A program made the translations under genes and the position numbers. Of a DNA stretch of 64,000 bases, positions 35,160 to 46,415 are shown in pieces. The notes beneath the pieces are model-generated. The model saw nothing but the letters and a program-made list of their open reading frames with translations, ran no database searches and was not told where the DNA came from. Source of the stretch: Gordionus sp. m RMFG-2023 (Eukaryota; Nematomorpha; Gordioida; Chordodea; Parachordodidae); contig NC_088778.1 of the NCBI RefSeq assembly GCF_954871325.1, forward strand, positions 5,985,743 through 6,049,742, written 5' to 3'. Position 1 is the first letter of the stretch. The number at the start of each line of letters is the position of its first letter.

Positions 35160-37010
35160 TCTATCATCAAATTGATGATGACAAAATTAGCGAAAGAATA
35201 TAATTTGGGCAGTAACAAATTGGTGAAAACAAGTTGGCGTGTAACGACAAATTCATGAAGACAGTTCTATCAGCTACAATTTTTGAAGAAAGACAATTCA
35301 AATTATTGGGGAACTCTCTATGGGCAGCGCTGATAAAGAAAATTCGACGGTGTGTCAAATTTATGAAAATAATTCGGCGCCACGACAACTTGGTTAAGAC
35401 AATTCGGACAAAGACAAACTGATGAAGAAAATTCAGCGTAGTGACAAATTAAGGAAAGCAATTTAGAACAGCTACAAATTGGTGATGGCAATTCCGCGCA
35501 ACGACAAATTGGTGAAGACTATTCGGCTTAGCGATAAATTTGAGTAAATAACAAATTGGTAAATAAAATTTGGGGCATCACCAAATTGAACGAAGATGGG
35601 GCAGTGAAAAATTGGTGAAGTGAAGACAATCACGAATAGTTGGTAGAGACAATCAGGCGTTGTGATAAAATTGATGAAGCAAATTCGATACAGGGACTAA
35701 TTGGTGATAGACAATTTTGTCTGATTGCAAATTGATAAAGACTATTGGCGCGGTGACATATCGATGAAGAAAATTCGGCGCAGTGACAAATTGATAAAAT
35801 GAAGATACTTTGGCGATGCGTGAACACTATTTGGCATAGATATAAATTGGTGAAAACAACAAATTGGTAAAAAAAAACTTTTGGGTCCAAATAAATAAAG
35901 AAATTTGGAGCGGTGATAGATTTTAAAAACAATTCGCGCAGAGAGCTAAATTGGTGAAGAAAACAAGACGCAGCGACAAATTAATTAAGACAATTCAGCG
36001 CCGTGACAGATTGATGAAGACACAGTCACGCCAAATTGGTTAAGAAAATTGTGTAGTGACAAATTGGTGAAAACACAACAAACTAGTGAAGACAATTCAG
36101 TGCCATAATAAATTTTCTAAGATAATTCGACGCAGCGAGTGTAGACAATTCTAGGCCATTTAATGAGGTGATAAATTGGTATTCGGTAGATACAAATTGT
36201 TCGAGATAATTCAACGCAGTGACAAATTTGAAGGGGCAATTCGATGAAGACAATTAGGCTCAGCAATTAAGCGCTCAAAAAACTGGTGAAGACATTTCAA
36301 TGCCTGACAAATTGGTCAGGACAATTATAAGCAGCGACAAATTGGTGTAGATAAATCAAGACCAGGGGATTAAATAGATATTTGATAGCTACAAATTGAT
36401 TAAGACAATTCAGCTCAGTGACAAATTTATGAAGGGGCAATGGCGCAGAGATATATTGGCGACGGTACAGCGACTAATCGGCGAAAATAATTCAGCCGAC
36501 AAATTTGATAAGAAAAAAGAAATCAGCGACCAATTAGTGAAGACAATTTGGCTCAGCAATTAAGTGCCGTGACAAACTAGTCAAAACAATTTAGTACAGT
36601 GATATTGGTCAAGATAATTCGACGCAGCAACAAATTTGTGTAGATAATTCAAGGCCATTCAGGTTATAAATTGGTATCCGTAAGCTATAAATTGATAAAG
36701 ACAATTCAGAAGGAGCAATTCGGCGCATGGACAAATTTAAGTAATTTGGCGCAGCGACAAATTGGTGAAGGCAATTCGCCATAGTGACAAATTGGTAAAG
36801 ACTATACGGCACAGCGACAAATTGATAAAGGCGATTCGCCATAGCGACAAATTGGTAAAGGCAATTCGTCACAGCATCAAATTGAAATATTTCTGGGCAG
36901 AAATTGGTAGACAATTCGACTCAGCGACAATTCGAAGCAATCAGCGAAGTGATAAATTAGTAAAGGCAATTCGGCGCAGCGACAAAGTTGTGAATACAAT
37001 ACATATGTTG
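35160..37010. repeat. Degenerate 30-bp minisatellite, about 60 units
   Basis: The consensus is roughly GCGACAAATTGGTGAAGACA followed by ATTCGGCGCA. Because 30 is a multiple of three, the plus strand locally spells a decapeptide SDKLVKTIRR, for example 36762-36870, and the minus strand QFVA/NCLY repeats. Units vary in length and many are interrupted, especially between 35900 and 36700, so the open frames are by-products rather than a gene. Confidence 0.85.
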
Positions 37011-37594
37011 ATTGTTTTAAAAGCGTTGATAATTCAAAATTAATGATTATATGGTTTATTCGCCTAACAGAACTTTTTTCAAAATAATTCAATATTTAGG
37101 AATTTTTTAAAAAGCTAAAATTTACTATCGAGCCATTCGTATCCCTTATGGTTATTAATAAAAAGAAAATTGGTAAATTGTTATGATTGAGAGATCAGAA
37201 GAAGAAAATCTAGGAAAGGGTAATTATTGAAGTCCCAATTTTTTTTGGAGGAAGCTTGTTGGACGAAATATGTTGTGTAATATATTATTGTCTCATGTAT
37301 TAGAGGCTTCAGGAGATTTAGGGCTGGTAGATTCTTAATTGGTTTATTAACTTATCGAAAGAAAGTTACGAAAAAAAAATGAAAACTATTAGTAATAAAG
37401 TATTAGGGGATCAGATTCCGATGCCCCCGGAAGAGATACTTTTATTTCATGACATGGGGGAACGATATTATAAAACGATTATAAAAAGGTCATATAAAAA
37501 ATTTTTTATAAAAATATAAATTAGATTCTAATAGCCACGATACGTGTATATTGAAATAGGTGTCCTATTAGTTATATCATTTATCTCAATAATC

Positions 37595-37929
37595 CAATGA
37601 CATATATAATACCTAGACTGACGATTCCTTCATTAAAATGCATTTTTAAGAGTCGTTAAAAACAAATCAGCTGGACCCGCCATTTTGGTAACAAATATAG
37701 TAATTATTCACATGTTAAAAACTACTATTAAATTGATAACTTGCTTCCTTATTATCTCGACGATCCGGTAATTCTTTAATAAAGTTTGCACCAGATATAG
37801 GAATAAATTAGGCTCTCGTTTAAAATTTTAATAATGATTAGTGTAATCAAGATGGCGTCTCCAGCTGATTTGCATTGATGTACACTTTTAATGAATGAAT
37901 CGTCAGTCTAGGTATTATATATGTCATTG
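37595..37929. mobile_element. MITE, about 335 bp, possible Tc1/mariner-type
   Basis: The left arm CAATGACATATATAATACCT followed by AGACTGACGATTC and TTCATTAAAA is mirrored at the right end (TTTTAATGAATGAATCGTCAG to TATATATGTCATTG). A second inner inverted pair AATCAGCTGG / CCAGCTGATT lies about 75 bp inside. The cleanest start, ATACCTAGACTGACGATTC, is flanked by TA on each side, which would fit a TA target duplication. No coding capacity. Confidence 0.7.
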
Positions 37930-39265
37930 CAATAATCATAGGAAATATAATATTATATAATTTCAGCCCCTAAAAAAGTTGAAACTATCCTTGGGCTTAT
38001 TCTAGGTTTTATCTAAAAACAAAACGAATCCAGTTAAATATTATTCTTATATTTGATGAATCAAAATATTTGATTTATTTTTTGATTTAGGTCTAGATGA
38101 TAACCCGACAAAACGGACAAATTCAACATGATTCCAAATTATTTAAAACTGTGGTATTGTGAATAGAAGAATGAAACTATTAATCGATAATTATATGGAA
38201 AAAAAAATAGAATTCATAAATTATCAGATCTCAAAGTTCTGATTGCATATTTAAGAATAAAGGAACTCAGCTATAGTTTAAATATTTGCATATTAAGAGA
38301 TGTATTAAAGATCAACACGGCCTAGTCTAAAATCCAGACTCATTGGCCAGGCCGAGCTAAAAAAATTGGGTCAGGCAATCTTTGCAAAATGTTTTCGGGT
38401 AGAACTGGCCTGTAATTTTTACCTTTAATAAAGCAAATTTATGACCCATAATATACTAAATAAAAGTTTTACCGTATTCTATTACATTTTGTAAGATAGT
38501 TTATAATGATAAGAATATTCAAACAAGAGAAGGTATCTGAGTCATGAGAGAAGAATGTCCAATTACCAAGAGAAATGATAAAAATATTATTATCATAATC
38601 CATAATTTTTTAAATTTGTTAAAAAATGTATAATTTATATTCAGAATCTCTTCAAATAATATAAATACCCAAATCTTTTTACATTCTTTATCATTACCTT
38701 TTTTTCTCCAAATAGTATCTTTCCACAAGTATTATATTTCATTCTTTTGAACAAATATATCTGAAATCCATGAATTAATGTTGATTAAAACTTTTAATTA
38801 AAATTAATATTATATTAATATTATATGTATTATAAAAATTATCATTGCTAGTTTCGATCCATTATCGTCCGAAATTTATATTTTTACTCTTATGACATTA
38901 CCAGGAATAGGTGATCTTATGACACACTTTACATAAAACGATGTAGAAATAAATAAATTTTCTTACAAAAGTAATGTTTGTCTAAATTACTGAGGAGAAT
39001 AAATACATTCTAAGACTCGTGAGAAGCTTATAATTACGGACTCTTTCCTAACGAATATAGTAACACAAGACATTTTAAAACTATGAATATACAATATCTT
39101 AATGCTATAAACGCGTTTAGCCAAATATCTCATCCCTAACTTAAGCTGAATACCAGAGCTCCCGTTAGTCAGCAATTGCTGTTCGCTCCCCACCACGAGA
39201 AGGTGGGAGATGGATTTTAGGGGAGCATAGAAAGAAAAAAAAGAGGAAACATAGATGTGAAAAAA

Positions 39266-40750
39266 CTACTCTCTAAAACCAACCTTAAAAAAAAATAACT
39301 CTCTAAAACTAACTTTAAACAAAATTACTCTCTAAAACTAACTCCTAAAAAAATTATTCTATAAAACCAACCTTAAACAAAATTACTGTCTAAAACTAAC
39401 CTTAAAAATAATTACTATCTAAAACTAACGTTAGAAAAAATTTCTCTATAAAACTAACCTTAAACAAAATTACTCTCTAAAACTAAACTTAAACAAAATT
39501 ACTCTCTAAACTAACTCTTAAAAAAATTATTCTATAAAACCAACCTTAAACAAAATTACTCTCTAAAACTAACCTTAAAAATAATTACTATCTAAAACTA
39601 ACCTTAGAAAAAATTTCTCTATAAAACTAACCTTAAACAAAATTACTCTCTAAAACTAACTTTAAACAAAATTACTCTCTAAAACTAACTCCTAAAAAAA
39701 TTATTCTATAAAACCAACCTTAAACAAAATTACTGTCTAAAATTAACCCTAAAAATAATTACTATCTAAAACTAACGTTAGAAAAAATTTCTCTATAAAA
39801 CTAACCTTAAACAAAATTACTCTCTAAAACTAAACTTAAACAAAATTACTCTCTAAACTAACTATTAAAAAAATTATTCTATAAAACCAACCTTAAACAA
39901 AATTACTCTCTAAAACTAACCTTAAAAATAATTACTATCTAAAACTAACCTTAGAAAAAATTTCTATATAAAACTAACCTTAAACAAAATTACTCTCTAA
40001 AACTAACTTTAAACAAAATTATTCTATAAAACCAACCTTAAACAAAATTACTCTCTAAAACTAACCTTAAAAATAATTACTATCTAAAACTAACCTTAGA
40101 AAAAATTTCTCTATAAAACTAACCTTAAACAAAATTACTCTCTAAAACTAACTTTAAACAAAATTACTCTCTAAAACTAACCCTTAAAAAAATTACTTTA
40201 TAAAACTAACCTTAAACAAAATTCCCGTCTAAAACTTACCCTTAAAAATAATTACTATCTAAAGCTAACCTTAAAAAAAATTACTCTCTAAAACTAACCC
40301 TTAAAAATAATTACTATCTAAAACTAACCTTAGAAAATATTACACTCTAAATCTAACTCTTAAAAAAATTACTTTATAAAACTAAAAAAAAATTACTCTA
40401 AAAAACTAACCTTAAACAAAATTACCATCTAAAACTAACCTTAAAAAAAATTACTCACTAAAACTAACCCTTAAAAGAATTACTCTATAAAACTAACCTT
40501 AAAAAAAATTACTCTCTAAAACTTACCCTTAAAAATAATTACTATCTAAAGCTAACCTTAAAAAAATTACTCTCTAAAATTTACCATAATAATAATTACT
40601 ATCTAAAGCTAACAAAATTTCTCTCTAAAATTAACCCTTATAAATATTATTCTCTAAAACTAACCCTTAAAAATAATTACTATCTAAAACTAACCTTAGA
40701 AAATATTTCTTTCTAAAACTAACCCTTAAAAAAATTACTCTATACAACTT
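39266..40750. repeat. 29-bp satellite with higher-order structure, unit A
   Basis: The basic unit is TTACTCTCTAAAACTAAC followed by CTTAAACAAAA, about 50 copies over 1.48 kb. Variants (ATTATTCTATAAAACC, TTACTATCTAAAACTAAC, TTTCTCTATAAAAC) recur in fixed order, giving longer repeats of roughly 170-350 bp in the first half. The strand carries almost no G. Confidence 0.9.
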
Positions 40751-43250
40751 ATCTTAACAATATAAAAAAATCAAATTAAAGATAAACAAAATATAATCAA
40801 AAACTTAAATAAAATATAAAAACAAAACAAGAAAATAAATCAAAAACAAATGATAAACATTAAAAATAATAAAATAAAAACAACAAAAAAATAAAGGGAA
40901 GAGAATAATAATATGAATAATGAATAAATTATAATATAAAAAAAGGACAATAAAAAACACAATATAAATAGGTAACAAAAAAACTAAATCATAATTAAAA
41001 TAAAATAATAACACACAAAAAAAATAATAAAATAAAATAACAAAACAAAAAGAAATAAAAAATAAAATAAAAAACAAAAATCAATAATCAATAATAAATG
41101 AAAAAAATATTTAAAAAAAACAAAGAAAAAAACCAAAAATCTTAAAATAAAATCAAAAACCAAAAGAAATTGAATAACATTATCAAATAAAAAAATAAAA
41201 AACAATAATCATAAACCTAAAAGAAATTTAATAACATTATCAAAAATATAATCATAAACCTAAAGAAATTTAATAACATTATCAAAAATATAATCATAAA
41301 TCTAAAGAAATCTAATAACATTATCAAAAATATAATCATAAGCCCAAAGAAATTTAATAACATTATCAAGAATATAATCATAAACCTAAAGAAAATAACA
41401 TTATCAAAAATATAATCATAAACCTAAAGAAATTTAATAACATTATCAAAAATATAATCAAAAACATTAATCAAAAACAAATAAATATAATAAATAAAAA
41501 CAAAGCAAGAAAAATAAGAATAAAATAATCAAAAAGAAATAAAATAGGTCAATAATCTAAATCCAGAAATAATAAAAATAAAAAATATAAAAGACAATAA
41601 TCAAAAATAAAAAGAAAAAAAATTAAAAATAAATGCATAACAAACACCAAAATAAAACATATCAAAAATATTAAAATAAAAAACAAAGAATAAATTAAAA
41701 TCACGATAAAATTAAAAACAAAATCTAAAAAGAAATAAAAAAATTAAAACAAATTAAAAATATAACAAAAAAATGTTACATAAGAATAAAACTAAATAAC
41801 AAAAAAAACATAAACATAATTAAAATAAAACAAAAAAAAATCAAAAATAAATATAAAAAACACAAATAAATGGCAAAAAATACATAATTAACAAAAAAAT
41901 AATAACAAAAAAATAAAAAAACATAAACGAAAAGAAATACAAAATCGGAAAAAATTATGAAAGGCAAGACTAAAATAAAAAAAAAAGGAAAAAAACCTAG
42001 TCAAAAACAAAACAAAAAATATATGAAAGAGAAAAATAGAAAAAAAACAACAAAATATTAAAAATGCTAATCAAAAACAAAACAAAAAAAATATATACAT
42101 ATAGAAAAAATAAAATAAGAAAAACTTAATCAAAAGCAAAAAAGTCAAAGACAACAAAAACCATGAAATAGATTAAACTAAACAATCATAATAAAAACAA
42201 AATAAAATGAAACATAAAAAACAAAATCATAACAAAAACAAATTAAAAACAAAAATTAAAAAAAAGATAAAACAAAGAGAATAAATAAATCATTAAAAAA
42301 AGAAAAACTGAATAATAAATAATAAACAAAAGCAAATAAAAAACAAATAAAATATAAAATAACACAAAAATACAAAAAAAAAAGAAAAACATAAAAAAAT
42401 AGAATAATAAAAAGGGAATAATAAAATCAAAAAATAAAAATTTAAAAAATAAAATCAAAAAAACATAAAAATATAATAAAAAAAAACAAAAAAAAATAAT
42501 AGAAGAACAAAAATAAAAGCAAAACAAACACACAAAAAAAATCAAAAATAAAAATAAAAATTAATATAAAAAATAAATAAAAACAAGAAAAAAATTTAAA
42601 AACTAATCAAAAGTTAGAAACAAATCAAAAGTACGAAACAAAATTATAAAAAGAAAAAATAATAAAACAATCAATGACATCATTAAATATAAAAATAGAG
42701 AAAAAACAATCAAAAACATAACAGAAATAAGCACATAAAAAATCAAAAATAAATAAACACAAAAAAATGCTCAAAAATTAAACAAGAAGTAAACAAAACA
42801 AGAATAAAAAACATAATCTAAATAAAAACAAAAAAAAAATACATACAAAAATAAGAAAAAAATAATCAATAACACAAAAAATAATAAAAAACTAAGAAAC
42901 AAAACAAAATATAATATAATATAAAATGAAAAAGAAAATCAAAAGTAAATGATAAAAATAAAATAAAAATAAAAAAAAGACAAAAAATAAAATAAAAAGA
43001 AAACAAAATAAAATCTAATGAAAAAATCAAACATATCAAAAAATTAAAATAATTGCGAAAATAAAAAAAAATAAAATAGGAAATCAAAAACAAAACAAAA
43101 AATAAAAACAATACTAAAGTGAAAGAAAAGTAAACGAGAAAAAATAGTGAATAGAATAGAAAAAAGAAAAGAGAAAAGTAAATAGGAAACTAAAAAGAAT
43201 AGAACAGAATTGAAAATATGATTTTAAAATATCTAAATTTAAACCTCACC
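40751..43250. repeat. A-rich, G-poor low-complexity tract, unit A
   Basis: About 2.5 kb of AATAAAAACAAAA-like sequence that is overwhelmingly A on the plus strand, with scattered C and G and little T. It includes a short tandem repeat AATTTAATAACATTATCAAAAATATAATCATAAACCTAAAG-like unit near 41210-41460 (about 40 bp, six copies). The long minus-strand open frames of F, Y, L and I here arise from composition alone and I do not call genes. Confidence 0.85.
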
Positions 43251-43299
43251 CCAGCCCTACCCCCTATTCTAAGCCAAAACAATATAAATATAATCTCAC

Positions 43300-43410
43300 C
43301 AAGATACCACCCCACCCCAACCCCATTCCCCTAATAAAACCCAAAACCTTATATTATAAAACATTATTACTAACACATTAACACCCAACCTCTCCCAAAT
43401 CCCAACCCTA
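43300..43410 (-). promoter_or_regulatory. Two potential G-quadruplex motifs just downstream of the gene, unit A
   Basis: On the minus strand, 43308-43332 reads GGGGAATGGGGTTGGGGTGGGG (four G4 runs, loops of 1-3). The complement of 43384-43408 reads GGGTTGGGATTTGGGAGAGG and then TTGGG (four G3 runs). They lie 85-190 bases after the stop codon of the 171-aa gene, in its sense strand, and are conserved in unit B. They could influence 3' end formation or cause polymerase pausing; that is inference. Confidence 0.5.
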
Positions 43411-43495
43411 CCGTCTACCTACAAAGATGAGCCTAAAGCTCCCCTAGCAACCCTAATATATATTATAAAAATAGAAATATACCTTGAAACTCGTC

Positions 43496-44011
43496 TCAAT
43501 CCTGGGTATTAGGACAACAGCAACATATTGGCACAAAGAATCTTTTGATTCTTTTCCAGATACGCGACTGTCTTGTGGAAGGAAGAGTGGTAGGATATGA
43601 GGAACAAGCTATATCCTCTTGGTAGGAAGTGGACGAATCCTCTTGATATTGATCGACTGTCTTATCCTTTTCTTCCATATAATCGGATCTTGGTATGTTG
43701 GGATTGCTGGATATCCTATTAAAATAGAAGTTCTCCGCAACCTTGGGAGATTCAATTTTGCAGATTTCAGAATCTGACTTGCATTTTAAAATATTGGATG
43801 AAGATTTGTTATTATCAAAAAATCGCACTCGGTTGTTGAGTGCAAATTTTATTCTTATATTATCACATGTGTCTTTATTTTCTATTGAATCGCTACTATA
43901 TGAATCGTTATCATTACTATAGTCCGTATCATCATTCCTATCACGGTTTCTTAGTATAGATTTTGTAGGGAAGTATTGCTTGAATCTCAAAGTTGATGCA
44001 TATTCTAACAT
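43496..44011 (-). CDS. Predicted 171-aa membrane-tethered PP1-docking protein, copy A
   Basis: Single-exon gene; I recognise no named family. Residues 17-22 (KSILRN) fit the SILK docking motif ([GS]IL[RK]), and NNRVRFFDN around residue 60 fits the RVxF motif, in the N-to-C order used by many protein phosphatase 1 regulators. Residues 24-55 are an acidic Asp/Asn/Ser-rich linker. The C terminus has RIWKRIKRFF followed by VPICCCCPNTQD: a basic amphipathic stretch next to four cysteines, typical of palmitoylated peripheral membrane proteins. There is no signal peptide or long hydrophobic segment. The ATG at 44011 has no upstream acceptor. The paralogue 6.1 kb away shares all three motifs. The inferred role, tethering PP1 to a membrane, rests only on short motifs. 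Confidence 0.6.
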   Translation of the reverse strand: MLEYASTLRFKQYFPTKSILRNRDRNDDTDYSNDNDSYSSDSIENKDTCDNIRIKFALNNRVRFFDNNKSSSNILKCKSDSEICKIESPKVAENFYFNRISSNPNIPRSDYMEEKDKTVDQYQEDSSTSYQEDIACSSYPTTLPSTRQSRIWKRIKRFFVPICCCCPNTQD

Positions 44012-44960
44012 AATTCAAAAATTTAAAATAATGATTTTGTAAATACGATAATAATAATATCAACAATCAAAAAAGAATAAGAAAATTTCAATCAAATTAA
44101 ACATGATGATTAAAAACGAATATTTTTAAATTTTAGAACATTCAATTTTTTATCTTGAAAAATGAATATATATATAACTATGAATAAAAATTATAACATT
44201 GATCTTGTATTATTACGGAATCAATTTATATTACTTTTTTACAAAATGTTTTATTTGTGGCCGAATATAAAATATATTTTTATATATAAATTTCGCGTCA
44301 AGATTGAAAAGTTATAAGTTTACTTAACAAAAAGATCATATAGTTTTATAATTTATATATTCCATAACAATATTAGTGTGAACTTCTTAAGGAGAGTGAA
44401 TTTTCTACACTTACTAATCCCCATACTTACAAGCTAATTTCCCCCATTATCGACTAATAGAGAGACTATAACAATTCTCAGGGCAGGACCTTCCCCGCTT
44501 ATCATTATGGTGGGGAATAGGGACACCAGCTTATTGGAAGCTGGTGGGGAGAGAGGCTGGATACGACCATCACGCACCTGGTATGGTACTGAACGAAGAG
44601 ACGCTTGTTTTAAGAAAGATTGATGTCAGATATATGGAAATTTTATATTCCATAAATGCGAAAAAATTTGTAAACACATTATTTTTGATAATCAAAACGT
44701 TTTTAAAGTCTCTTAATCTTATTTTTTTGTTTAACATTTATATAAATAACAATGATTAGTATGTTAAATTAATATATGACTAGCCTGTGGTAATATAATA
44801 ATTAAATTAAAACCAGTATTGGTTATTATTTTATTATTATATTATTCCAATTAATATAGTGTAAGTTATACCTTTCTTATATATTTCTAAGTCAAGGGTA
44901 TAACTACGAAAAAGAGCTAAATTGTATTGTTAACCCCTATCTATTATCCATATATAGTAC
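44012..44960. other. Upstream region of copy A gene, with small hairpins
   Basis: Presumed promoter side of the minus-strand gene. A 9-bp-stem hairpin CACCAGCTT-ATTGG-AAGCTGGTG lies at about 44522-44545, preceded by a CCCC...GGGG pair (about 44490-44515). The hairpin is preserved in unit B (about 50627-50650). GTGTAAGTTATACCTTTC / AAGGGTATAAC near 44860-44910 is an imperfect inverted pair also repeated near 50900 and 51040. Confidence 0.45.
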
Positions 44961-45933
44961 TATAATTTTAACATTTCAATAGAGATGTATTAAAGATCAA
45001 TAGCTTGTCTAAATCCCCGCTCATAGCCAGGCCGAGCTAAAAATATTGGGTCAAGCAATTTTTGCAAAAAGTGGGCACGGCCAGCAATTTTTACGAATAA
45101 TAATGCAAATTTATCACCTATAATATACTAAATTAAAGTTTTACCGTATTCTATTACATTTTGTGAGATACTTTATAATGATAAGAATATAGAAACAAGA
45201 GCAGGTATCTGAGTCATGAGAAGAATATCGAATTACCAAGAGAAAGCTTGAGTTATAATGACAAACATATTATTATCACAATATATAATTTTTGATTTTG
45301 TTTAAAAATGTCTAATTTATTTTCAAAATCTCTTTAAATAATATCTTTAAAGGTTAAGCCTAAATAGCCATTTCCATTCTTTATTATTACTTTTTTTTCT
45401 CCCAATGATTTCTTTCCACAAGTATTATATTTCATTATTTTGAACAAGTATTGAAATCCATGAATTAATGATGATCAAAACTTTTAATTAAATTAATATT
45501 ATATGTATAAATATCATTGGTAGTTTCGATCCATTATCGTATGAAATTTATATTTTTACTCTTATGACATTACCAGGATTAGGTGATCTTACGACACACT
45601 TTTCATAAAACGATGTGGAAATCAATAAAGTTTCTTGCAAAAGTAATGTTCTTTTAAATTACTGAGGATAGAATAAATACATTCCAAGACTCGCGAGAAG
45701 CTTATATCGGATTCTATCCTAACGAATATAGTAACACAATACATTTTAAAATATTTTAACTAAGAATATCTTATGCCTAATACACATTTAGCCAAATATC
45801 TGATCCCTAACTTAAGCTGAATACCAGAGCTCCCGTTAGTCAGCAATTGCTGTTCGCTTCCCACCACGAGAAGGTGGGAGATGGATTTTAGGGAAGCATA
45901 GAAAGAAAAAAAGAGGAAACATAGATGTGAAAA

Positions 45934-46415
45934 AACTACTCTCTAAAACCAACCTTAAAAAAAATTACTCTTTAAAACTAACTTTAAACAAAATTACTCT
46001 CTAAAACTAAATCCTAAAAAAATTATTCTATAAAACCAACCTTAAACAAAATTACTCTCTAAAACTAACCTTAAAAATAATTACTATCTAAAACTGACCT
46101 TAGAAAAATTTTCCCTATAAAACTTACCTTATACAAATTTACTCTCTAAAACTAAACTTAAACAAAATTACTCTCAAAAACTATACTTAAAAAAAATTAC
46201 TCTATACTCTATAAAACTAACCCTTAAAAAAATTACTTTATAAAACTAAACTTAAACAAAATTACTCTCTAGAACTAACCTTAAAAAAAAAGCTAACCTA
46301 AAAAAATAATTACTCTCTAAAACTAACGCTTAAAAAAATTACTATCTAAAACCAACCTTAGAAAATATTTCTATTCTAAAACTAACCCTTAAAAAAATTA
46401 CTCTATACAACTTAT
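45934..46415. repeat. 29-bp satellite, unit B (contracted)
   Basis: Same 29-bp monomer as at 39266-40750 but only about 16 copies, retaining the first and last variants of the longer array. An internal contraction in B or expansion in A explains it. Confidence 0.88.

Larger units (their letters stand above)
38293..44960. repeat. Tandem duplication unit A, about 6.7 kb
   Basis: Unit A begins with GATGTATTAAAGATCAA and a GGCCAGGCCGAGC block. It then contains an AT-rich leader, a CAGCAATTGCTGTTCGCT / CCACCACGAGAAGGTGGG block, the 29-bp satellite, the A-rich tract, the C-run block and the minus-strand gene, and ends in AAGTCAAGGGTATAACTACG. Unit B repeats everything in the same order immediately downstream (44980-50993). 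Unique parts differ at only a few per cent, so the duplication is recent compared with most repeats here. The start block resembles decayed GGGCC-type hAT MITE sequence. Confidence 0.9.

Noticed and set aside
36762-37043. 93-residue plus-strand frame of DKLVKAIRHS repeats
   Set aside because: It is one lucky open stretch of a 30-bp minisatellite that is frame-broken everywhere else, with no start context or flanking exon.
40805-43111. Several minus-strand open frames of 60-100 residues rich in F, Y, L and I, resembling membrane proteins
   Set aside because: They lie wholly in the A-rich tract; a T-rich strand almost devoid of A gives few stops and hydrophobic residues by composition alone. 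The unit B counterparts (46468-48161) do not preserve the same frames.
44415-44460. U1 snRNA-like ATACTTAC start followed by C-rich stretches and hairpins
   Set aside because: The ATACTTAC word is not kept in unit B (ATATTAC), and the downstream sequence does not match U1 or another spliceosomal RNA.
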